Origin: PNNG01 sp964577055
GTDB taxonomy: Bacteria; Bacteroidota; Bacteroidia; UBA7662
Direction of reading: 5' to 3'
Length of the DNA stretch: 64,000 nucleotides
Assembly (NCBI GenBank): GCA_964577055.1
Contig: CAZNWC010000003.1
Span: 62,001-126,000 of the forward strand
Part shown: positions 25,361 to 33,500 of the stretch, one piece after another
How positions within the stretch are numbered: position 1 is the first letter of the stretch
Layout of the letters: every line of letters starts with the position of its first letter
Notes under the pieces: model-generated
The model's input: the letters and a program-made list of their open reading frames with translations, nothing else
Told to the model about the DNA's origin: nothing
The model's database searches: none
Translations under genes and position numbers: made by a program

Positions 25361-27619
25361 ATGATGCGATTAGTTTTTGGAGCCTTGTTGGGACTGTGCT
25401 CACTGGCCGTGCAGGCACAGGTGCCGGTAGGCCAATGGCGTGTACACCTGCCCTATGGATTTGCCACTTGTGTAGAAACAGGGCCCGACCTCGTTTACGT
25501 AGGTACCCGCCACGCCATGTTCACCGTCGATAAAAGCGACAACGAAGTGCGCACCCTGTCGCGCATCAACGGCATGACCGACCAGGGCATCACCGCCTTG
25601 CGCTACAGTCCCCGCCACCAAACCCTGGTGGTGGCCTACGAATCGGGCAATATCGACCTCTACCGCAACGGACGATTTACCATGATCGATGCCATTGTAC
25701 GGGCCAATATTCCCGGACTCAAACGCATCAACCATATCTTGCTGCTCGACCGTTTTGCCTACCTGAGCTGTGCTTTTGGTATTGTGGAACTCGACCTCGA
25801 CCGCAGCGAAATACGCAATACCTTCATCATTGGTCCCAATGGCAGTCGGCTGGGTGTTTATGCCCTCGCTGCCGACAGCAACAATTTTTACGCGGCTACC
25901 GACAGCGGCATGTATGTGGCTTCGCGCAGCGCGCCCAACCTCTCCAATTTTGCTTTTTGGCAAGCCGAAGCCCAATTCAGGAACCGCGCATTGCGCCACA
26001 TAGCGGCTTTCAACGGGGGCATTTACACCATTTTGGCCGATAGCCTGTATCGCTTTGAAGCCGACAGCTGGACGGGCGAAGTGCTCGATGCCGGTTTCAA
26101 CAATACAGGCCTCGAGGCGCGCAACGGCTATTTGCAGGTCACCAACCTTTTCAGGGTCATCACCTTCGACGGCACGGGCGATGTGAAGCGCACCTTCGCC
26201 AATCCACGCATTCAACTGCCCCGCATGGCCGTGCAAGACGGCGTATACATTTGGATGGCCGACGAGGGTGGTGGTTTGTTCCGTTTCAAAGACGGGGCGT
26301 CCGATCAGTTTTTGCCTGCGGGTCCGGCCAGCGAAAAAGCCGTGCACCTGCATGCCGCGCGTGAGGGTGTAGTGGTTTCGGCCGGGGGCTTCAACTCGGT
26401 TTTGGCCAATCGCTTCCAAAGCGACGGGGCCTTTTTGTTCGCCAATGAACAATGGCAGCAGCTGAACCGCAATTCGCTGAGTGGCTTGCCCAACATGGTC
26501 GACGTGATTGCCGCCGCGTTCGATCCCAACCAGCCGGGCACTTTGTACCTGCTGCCGTGGGGGGGAGGATTGGTAGAGCTCAAAAACAACGCCCTCAGCA
26601 AGGTGTACGACCCCACCAACAGCAGCCTCGAATACATTCCGGGCAGCGTTGATCCGGCAACGGGCCGAGGCGACACCCGTTTGGGCGGCGTTGCTTTCGA
26701 TCGCGAGGGGCAATTGTGGGTGAGCAATTACGGGGCATCGCGCCCCATTTCGTGCCGCAAGGCCGATGGCAGCTGGGAAAGTTACAGCCTGGGCGCATTT
26801 ACCGAAATCATCGACATGGTGGTTGACAACAGCGGCAACAAATGGGTGCGTTCGCGTTCGGGCGGGGTGGTGGCCCTCAACCGCGACAATACCCAGTTCA
26901 AAAACGTGAGTACGCCCGAAGGCAGTGGAGGATTGCCCAGTCCGATTGTGAATTGCATGGCCCTCGACAAAGAAGGGGCCTTGTGGATTGGCACCAACGA
27001 GGGTCCCGCCGTATTTTTCAATCCCAACGTGGTGTTCACCCGCGACCGTTTCGATGCGCAGCAAATCAAAATTCAGCAGGAACAATTCGTAGGCTTTTTG
27101 CTGGGCAACGAGGTCATTACCGCCATTGCCATTGACGGGGCCGACCGCAAGTGGTTTGGCACCACCAATGGGGTTTGGTTGTTTTCGGCCGATGGCACCC
27201 AGCAAATCCATCATTTTACACGCGAAAACAGTCCTTTGCTGTCGAACATCATCACCAGTTTGGCCATTCATCCCCAAACGGGCGAAGTATTCATTGGCAC
27301 CGACAGGGGGGTGATTTCGTACCGGGGCACAGCCACCGAAGGTGTAAGTACCCACAGCGATGTAAAGGTTTTCCCCAATCCAGTTCGGCCCGAGTACACG
27401 GGTTTTGTATCGGTGAATGGCTTGGTGACCAATGCCTGGATCAAGATCACCGATCTTTCGGGGCAATTGGTGTATCAAACCCGTGCCGATGGCGGCCAAA
27501 TCAGCTGGAACGGCCGCGATTTAAATGGCAATCGAGTGGCCACGGGGGTGTATTTGGTGCTGGCCACGTCGGATTTGGGCGAGGAGACCGTAGCCGCCAA
27601 GATTGTGTTCATTCGTTGA
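25361..27619 (+). CDS. porZ: PorZ-like beta-propeller protein of the type IX secretion system
   Basis: This is a 752-residue protein with a signal peptide at 1-20. About 640 residues of two-component-regulator-type propeller repeats follow, with blade motifs such as GALWIGTNEG, RKWFGTTNGVWLF and GEVFIGTDRGV. A C-terminal sorting-like domain begins VKVFPNPVRPEY. PorZ in Porphyromonas is a surface component that delivers A-LPS to the T9SS attachment complex. The length and layout match. The assignment over a generic propeller protein rests on this layout and on the T9SS cargo genes nearby. RecO follows 23 bases downstream. Confidence 0.8.
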   Translation: MMRLVFGALLGLCSLAVQAQVPVGQWRVHLPYGFATCVETGPDLVYVGTRHAMFTVDKSDNEVRTLSRINGMTDQGITALRYSPRHQTLVVAYESGNIDLYRNGRFTMIDAIVRANIPGLKRINHILLLDRFAYLSCAFGIVELDLDRSEIRNTFIIGPNGSRLGVYALAADSNNFYAATDSGMYVASRSAPNLSNFAFWQAEAQFRNRALRHIAAFNGGIYTILADSLYRFEADSWTGEVLDAGFNNTGLEARNGYLQVTNLFRVITFDGTGDVKRTFANPRIQLPRMAVQDGVYIWMADEGGGLFRFKDGASDQFLPAGPASEKAVHLHAAREGVVVSAGGFNSVLANRFQSDGAFLFANEQWQQLNRNSLSGLPNMVDVIAAAFDPNQPGTLYLLPWGGGLVELKNNALSKVYDPTNSSLEYIPGSVDPATGRGDTRLGGVAFDREGQLWVSNYGASRPISCRKADGSWESYSLGAFTEIIDMVVDNSGNKWVRSRSGGVVALNRDNTQFKNVSTPEGSGGLPSPIVNCMALDKEGALWIGTNEGPAVFFNPNVVFTRDRFDAQQIKIQQEQFVGFLLGNEVITAIAIDGADRKWFGTTNGVWLFSADGTQQIHHFTRENSPLLSNIITSLAIHPQTGEVFIGTDRGVISYRGTATEGVSTHSDVKVFPNPVRPEYTGFVSVNGLVTNAWIKITDLSGQLVYQTRADGGQISWNGRDLNGNRVATGVYLVLATSDLGEETVAAKIVFIR

Positions 27620-27630
27620 GCAGCTTGCCG

Positions 27631-27638
27631 TAGTTTTG
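27631..27638 (+). promoter_or_regulatory. -7 box (TAGTTTTG) of recO
   Basis: An exact TAnnTTTG match is followed by AGGC and then the ATG. It lies inside the 23-base gap after porZ, so recO may have its own leaderless mRNA in addition to read-through. Confidence 0.5.
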
Positions 27639-27642
27639 AGGC

Positions 27643-28350
27643 ATGCAGGTGAAACTTTCGGCCATTGTGTTGCGCACCACGCCCTACAGCGATAGTTCGG
27701 TGATTGTGCGGCTATTTACCGATGCATACGGCATGCAGTCGTACCTGGTGAATGGTGTCCGCAAAAAAAAGGCGGCCATCACCCCTGCCATGTTGCAACC
27801 CCTTACTTTGGTGCAAATTGAAGCTTACCAGCGCGAAGGTGCAGGGTTGCAGCGGCTCAAAGAACTGCATGTTCAGCCTGTTTTGCCGCGTTTGCAACAA
27901 GAGCCCTTGTATGCCATGGCTGCCAGCTTGTTGGCGGAATGTTTGATGCGTGCCGTGCGCGAAGACAGCGAGCAGCCCGAGTTGTTTGTCTGGTTGCAGC
28001 AGCAGGTATTGTTGCTCGAAACCACCGAGTTGCCTGCGGTAGAAATGTTGGCCATCCTCACGCGTTTGACCGAGTGGCTGGGATTTAAGCCGCAGATGGG
28101 GGCTGAGCGATGGACCTGGTTCAATTTGAAAGAAGGCAGGTTTGAGCCGCAGCACGATATGCGATCGGTATATGCCAGCACGGCATCGGCCCGGCAATTG
28201 GCGTACTTTTTAGGCGCCGATGCTTTTGGCACGCACGATTTGCCCGGCCCGGCCTACCTCGATGATTTGTTGAAATATTACCAATTCCACCTGCCCGGAT
28301 TTGGCTTGCCCAAGTCGTTGGAAGTGGTGCGCGAGATGTTGTTTGTGTAG
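27643..28350 (+). CDS. recO: DNA repair protein RecO
   Basis: This 235-residue protein is a RecFOR mediator that displaces SSB and loads RecA at gaps. The N-terminal OB fold shows AIVLRTTPYSDSSVIVRLFT, typical of RecO, and is followed by an all-helical domain. The Cys4 zinc site of some RecO proteins is absent, as is common in this phylum. The length is normal (220-250). Confidence 0.9.
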   Translation: MQVKLSAIVLRTTPYSDSSVIVRLFTDAYGMQSYLVNGVRKKKAAITPAMLQPLTLVQIEAYQREGAGLQRLKELHVQPVLPRLQQEPLYAMAASLLAECLMRAVREDSEQPELFVWLQQQVLLLETTELPAVEMLAILTRLTEWLGFKPQMGAERWTWFNLKEGRFEPQHDMRSVYASTASARQLAYFLGADAFGTHDLPGPAYLDDLLKYYQFHLPGFGLPKSLEVVREMLFV

Positions 28351-28456
28351 TTCGCTGCTTGTTTTGGCCTCGCACAATCAACTTCTTCATGCAACGAAGG
28401 GCACCAAAATCAGCTCACCAATTCGGTAATTCAACAAGGGCCATTAACTTTAGCAA

Positions 28457-29728
28457 ATGCAAAGAACCTTGGTGGTAGCTTGGTCCATCTTGGCCATCAG
28501 CCAATACCTGCCCGAATTCATGAATTCGTATGCCCTCATGCTGCTGTTGGTGGCCACCCTGGCCTATGCCTGGCGCGAAGGGGGTTGGCAAAGGCCGGCG
28601 GCTGCTTGGTGGTATGCCTTGGTAGCGTTGGGGTTGTGGGTCATTGCCGGAGGCTTGTATGCGCCTGCCAACGACCGTTATGGCCAATTGCTGGGCATGC
28701 AAGTGGTGCTGATGGTATTGCCGGCCTTGCTGCTCTTGCCCAAACGCCTGCCCCACCATTTCCGCCAAAAGGTATGGTGGTGGCTCTATGGCGCCGCCTT
28801 GCTGGCCTCTTTGTATGTTACCGGTATTGGGGTGTACCGCACCTTGGCTGAGGGAAGGCTGTACGCCTATTTCGCTTCGCATTATTTGTATTATACCGAG
28901 CTGGCCGAAAGGCTTATGCATCCCGCCTATTTCAGCGCCTTGATGGCCGTAGCCCTCATGGGAGGTGGTTATTTGCGCGAAAAAGGACATTTCAGCAGTC
29001 GCTGGTATTGGCTCACGCAGGGATGGCTGCTGCTGTTTTTGCTGCTGTTGTCGGCCCGCATGGTGCTCATTGCCCTGCTCGTGAGCGGGGTATTGCTGGC
29101 CCTGTACCTGGGTTGGCAGCGGGGCAACAAACGTTTGGTGTGGAGCGCCCTGCTAGGGGCACCCCTTTTTGCTTTGGCAGTTTTTTGGATTTTGCCCGAA
29201 CGGCTGCAAAGCAGGTTTACCGAACTCACCCAGTTCGCCTACGACGTAAAAGCCAGTGAATTGAACCAATTCAGCGGCCTCACGGTGCGCTTGGCCGAGT
29301 GGGAGGGGGTGTTTACCGCCCTCGAAGGACATTGGTGGCTCGGCCATGGCACCGGTGCCGGACAGCCGGCTTTGCGGGCCGGATACGAAAAAATCGGTTT
29401 CCAGGTGGGGCTTGATTACGACTACAATGCCCACAACCAATACCTCGAAACCTGGCTCCACAACGGCCTCGTGGGCCTGCTGCTGCTGTTGGCTGTTTTT
29501 GCCATGGCCTTTCGTACGGCCTGGCAGCAACACAACTGGCTGGCCCTTTGGTTTGTGCTGTTTATGATGCTGTGCCTGCTGAGCGAAAGCATGCTGTTGC
29601 GTCACCGGGGCTTGCTGCTGCTGGCGGTGTATTTGCCCTTGATGTTGCGGCAGGAGGCGGGGAAGGGGGCGGCGGGGCATAGGGCAAGGGGCACGGGGCA
29701 TGGGGCAGGGAAGGATGCGGAGGGATGA
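28457..29728 (+). CDS. O-antigen ligase family membrane protein
   Basis: This is a 423-residue protein with about ten TM segments and a Wzy_C-type loop containing LEGHWWLGHGTGAGQPAL and YNAHNQYLETWLHNGLVG. It is an O-antigen ligase or polymerase, or a related lipid-linked-glycan transferase. The last 20 or so residues after the final TM are a Gly/Ala/His/Arg-rich tail. They arise because the frame runs into the direct repeats at 29706-29999, and the first repeat copy supplies the stop codon. The natural C-terminus was probably shorter. A TAACTTTA box ends four bases before the ATG. Confidence 0.82.
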   Translation: MQRTLVVAWSILAISQYLPEFMNSYALMLLLVATLAYAWREGGWQRPAAAWWYALVALGLWVIAGGLYAPANDRYGQLLGMQVVLMVLPALLLLPKRLPHHFRQKVWWWLYGAALLASLYVTGIGVYRTLAEGRLYAYFASHYLYYTELAERLMHPAYFSALMAVALMGGGYLREKGHFSSRWYWLTQGWLLLFLLLLSARMVLIALLVSGVLLALYLGWQRGNKRLVWSALLGAPLFALAVFWILPERLQSRFTELTQFAYDVKASELNQFSGLTVRLAEWEGVFTALEGHWWLGHGTGAGQPALRAGYEKIGFQVGLDYDYNAHNQYLETWLHNGLVGLLLLLAVFAMAFRTAWQQHNWLALWFVLFMMLCLLSESMLLRHRGLLLLAVYLPLMLRQEAGKGAAGHRARGTGHGAGKDAEG

Positions 29729-29999
29729 TAACGGAGGCGGTTGGAGCAGGGGCGCAAGGTGCAAGGGGCGGGGTGTTAGATCTATGACCATCTCGGTCAT
29801 CTCTGTGACCTCCGTGTTTTGCAAAGTCAGGGAAGGATGCGGAGGGATGATAACGGAGGCGGTTGGAGCAGGGGTGCAAGGTGCATGGGGCAGGGGGTGC
29901 GAGGTATTAGGTCTATGACCATCTCTGTGACCTCTGTGAACTCCGTGTTTCGCAAAGGCAGGGAAGGAGGCGGAGGGATGATAGCAGAAGCGGTTGGCG
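29706..29999. repeat. Long direct repeats, two full and one partial copy
   Basis: Copy 1 spans 29706-29827 (122 bp), copy 2 29828-29958 (131 bp) and copy 3 29959-29999 (truncated). All start with CAGGGAAGGATGCGGAGG or a one-base variant. The first 47 bases of copies 1 and 2 are identical. Each full copy ends with a CTCCGTGTTTTGCAAAG-like segment, whose reverse complement recurs at 47536-47560. No ORF within it is credible. Confidence 0.9.
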
Positions 30000-30012
30000 T
30001 TTGGCGTTCTGC

Positions 30013-30039
30013 CGGTCCCTGAGCGGAGTCGAAGGGCGG
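30013..30039. repeat. Single intergenic copy of a dispersed palindromic element
   Basis: It carries CCCTGAGCGGAGTCGAAGGG with CGGT and CGG on its flanks. The 27 bases match the reverse complement of the repeat unit inside tamB (31393-31510) at 26 positions. Confidence 0.85.
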
Positions 30040-30489
30040 CGCTAGGTGTGCACTGATACGCGGGCCTCGATGGGTGTCCTAGCCGTGGTTAATCCTTCAA
30101 AACAAGATTCGTGGATAAACAATGAAGCAACAACTGCGGTGCTGTTGGCAGCGGCATCGCCTGGGGTGCTTTTCACCAATGCGCATGCGGCTTGGCGACT
30201 TCGTGCATGACGTACGGCGGCGTGCACTCACCCCAACTGCTAACAGCGCATAAGCTCCAGCCGGTGGGTTTTGGTACGCATGAACATTGTAGTTATATTG
30301 CAAATGGTTCTGCGCACGAAGAGGAGTGGTTTCGGCAAACCAAGTACATTTGGTTGTTGCTTTCAGCTTTTGGGTCATGATTTAGGTGCTGTTATGATGC
30401 CTTCAGCTAAGGGCATGGAGCAAACGCGACCAATGTGAAATCTCAGGTTTGTACGCGTTTCTATTGCTTTCAGTCCCCACCCATCCTCC
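30040..30489. other. Intergenic stretch with no recognised gene
   Basis: About 450 bases before the tamB promoter. Only short open frames without family resemblance occur. It holds no terminator or RNA gene that I can support. Confidence 0.6.
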
Positions 30490-30497
30490 TATCTTTG
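30490..30497 (+). promoter_or_regulatory. -7 box (TATCTTTG) of the tamB-tamL unit
   Basis: An exact TAnnTTTG match lies 20 bases before the proposed TTG start at 30518. A TTG 23 bases upstream could be the -33 element. Its position shows that the TTG at 30449, the longest in-frame start, lies upstream of the transcript. Confidence 0.6.
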
Positions 30498-30517
30498 TAA
30501 CAAAGCCTCGCCGCACT

Positions 30518-33500
30518 TTGGAAACGCCTTTGCCCAATCCTACACCTAAAAAACGACCGCTGCTGCGGGCATTGGGGGTGTTTTTGGTGTTTTTGGGCGT
30601 GCTGCTGGGCAGCTTGCTGCTGGCGCCGGTGCAAACCTTTTGGTTGCGGAAGTTGGCTGCAGCTTACAGCGAAAGACAGGGCGGACAAATCGAACTTGGT
30701 TCCATTCGGGTGGGAGTAGGTGGCAGCCTGCGCATCACCGATTTGCTGTTGCTGGCGCCTGATGGCGATACCTTGGCATGGGTGGGCAAGCTCGAAACCC
30801 GGCTGCGCTGGTGGAAATTGCCCGAAGCATTGGTGTTAGATGGCCTCCGATTGTCGGGAGGGCAGGTGCAATTGAAAGTCGATGCTGCCAGACAATACAA
30901 CTTCGCCTATCTTTTGCCAACGCCCAGCGGCGACAGCTTATCGGCAAGCGATACGGCAACAGGCCAAGCGATGCGCTACCAAATAGGTCTGGTGCAGCTG
31001 CAAAACATCCGCTTTGGCCTGCAAGATGCATTGGCAGGTACCGATTTGCGCCTGCAACTCGACAGTTTGTCCCTATTGGCCGATAGCCTCCAACCGGCCA
31101 TCAACCGCTACCAATTGGCGCAGCTGAGGGTGCAAGGCTTGCATGTGCAGTATGCCGATGCGGGCACCGCCCCGGCTGCCGAAGCCGATACCAGCACCTC
31201 AGCGCTCCAAATCAGCCTTGGAGCGCTCGAGGTTTTGCAAAGCAGCCTTACGCTCAACAATCCGGCTTTCGAAACCCAAGTATGGTTGGGTCAATTGCGG
31301 GGGCAGCTGCCGTGGTTTGATTTATTGGGCCAAAAACTGCAGCTCGACAGCTTCTTGCTGGCCGATAGCAAGCTGGTGTATCGCGAGAAGGCCCCTTCGG
31401 CCCCCCTCAGGGACCGCCCTTCGGCTCCGCTCAGGGACCGCCCTTCGGCCCCGCTCAGGGACCGCCCTTCGGCTCCTCCCTTCGGCTCCGCTCAGGGAAC
31501 GGAGGGACCGCCCGCCTTTACGTGGCCCAACTGGCAGGTGCAAGCCAAAGGCATCGACTGGCAGCGCAATGCGGTCGACATCCAACTGCTCGATAGCAGT
31601 TTCGGCTACAGCTTGGGTCAGTTTCAGGCCGCCGCCGCCTACCGCCCGGGTTACCTCAACGGCCGGCTCAGGCTACAAGACTTAAACACCCATGATGGCC
31701 TCCAATTGGCCAAAGGATCGGTGCGCTTGCAAGCCACCGATACCGAATTATTGCTGTCGGAACTCGAGCTCCGCAGCCGCGCCTCGGTGCTGAGTGGCAG
31801 TCTCGAGGCCCGCTATCCCCAAATCGTTGCTTTGTTTGATTTGGGCGAAGCGGTACAGATCAAAAGCAGCGGGCAATTCAGCCTTGTGCCTGCCGAATTT
31901 GCTGCACTTTTGGGTGCTGCTGCCCAAGCTCCTCAAACGGCTACATTGTTGCCCATGCCCTTATCGGCCCAATGGCAGGTGGCCGGCAGCTCGGGCCTTT
32001 TGCAACTCGATAGTGTGGCGGTGCAATGGGCTTCAGGCAGTTCATTGCGTGCATCAGGCACCTTAACCGATCTGTTCGATCCCCAAAAACTCCGCCTGCG
32101 ACTCCCCGCCTTCGACCTGGCCTCGGTGCGCAGCGACCTGCAATTGTTGTATACCGATACCCTTTTGGTCATTCCGGCAAGCGTGCGGCTGCAGGGCGGC
32201 ACTGAATTGGGTTTGCAAAGCTTCAAAGGGGGGCTCAAGGTTTTGTTGCCCGGGGGAGATGCCTTGCTTTTTGTGGATGTTGACCAAACCGACAGCCTGC
32301 GCTATGTGGCCGATGTGCAATTGGAAGGTGCGGCTTGGTCGCGTTTGTTGCGCCAAGCCGATTGGGACGATGTGGCCTTGGGCTTTAGGGCCGAAGGGGT
32401 AGGGGCCAATCCCTACAGCCTGCAAGCGCAGCTGGAAGGGCGTTTCGACAAACTGCGGTACCGTTCCGAAAGCCTCGACGGACTCGATTTTTCGGGCCGT
32501 TTGCAAGCCGGGCAATTTGATTTGGGTGCCAAGCTCGATCAGGAAGTATTGGCCTTCAACCTGAGCGCGCAGGGCGACATCGACAGTCTGCACAACGCCC
32601 TTGACCTGCGGTTACAGCTTTTCCGCACCCAATTGCACCGTTTGGGGCTTCGCGAAGAAGAATTGTTGGCCCGCCTGCAGCTGGAGGCTTCCTATGAATC
32701 GAGCGGCCAGGACCTCAAAGCCCGCCTGTATTTGCACGATGCCTTGTTGCAAGACCCAAGTGGAAAATACGCATTGAACGAGCAGCGCATGGAAGTTGGC
32801 AGCAGCAACAGCCAAAGCCATCTCCAACTCAGCGGCGAATTGGCCAGCGGACAAGTGGAGGCCAATGCGGCTTGGAACAGCATTTATGGGCAGCTTAGCA
32901 GCTCGTTCAGCCAATGGGCCATGGACAGCTCCAGTCAATTGCAGCTGCGGGCCGATGTAAAGCTGCACCCGTCGCCTGCCTTGTTGGGCATAATGGCCGA
33001 AGCTGGCACCCAACTCGATACATCGAACTGGCATTTGTTGCTCGACGGTCAGCACCAAAAGTTGGACCTGCAAGCCGATTTGCCCTTGCTGGTATATGCC
33101 GATACCCGATTAAGTGGCCTGCAACTCGATGCCCGGCTCGCAGGTCGGCAACTCGATGCTTTTGCCAGTTTTCGGCGCTTGGAGCAGGGCGATTTGGCGC
33201 AAATTGACAGCACCTGGCTGAGTTTGGCGCGTACAACCGATACTGTGGCGGTGGCACTGGGCGTGCATCAGGCAAATGGACAGGCCTTTTACCGCTTAGC
33301 TGCCGACTACCTGCCTGTGGCCCAAGGATTTTGGCTGCACCTGCGGCCAGCTGATTTGCTGTTGCAAGGAAATGCTTGGCAAGTGTCACCCAACAATTTT
33401 GTGCGGGTGGTACATCAAAAAATACACAGCGAGGATTTGGAGCTCAAGCGGGCCGATGAATTGTTTGGCTTAAAAGCCCATGGTACTGACGACCTGGAGT

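Noticed and set aside
25400..27499. A 699-codon open frame antisense to porZ
   Set aside because: It lies wholly opposite a well-supported gene, shows no domain or signal features, and similar antisense frames occur opposite other long genes here (for example 36046-37794 and 20579-21913). It reflects codon bias.
29700..30022. Coding ORFs inside the long direct repeats
   Set aside because: Their peptides merely repeat with the DNA unit and have no independent support.
30040..30448. Small genes between the repeats and tamB
   Set aside because: The open frames of about 60-90 codons have no start signals, odd composition and no recognisable domains.
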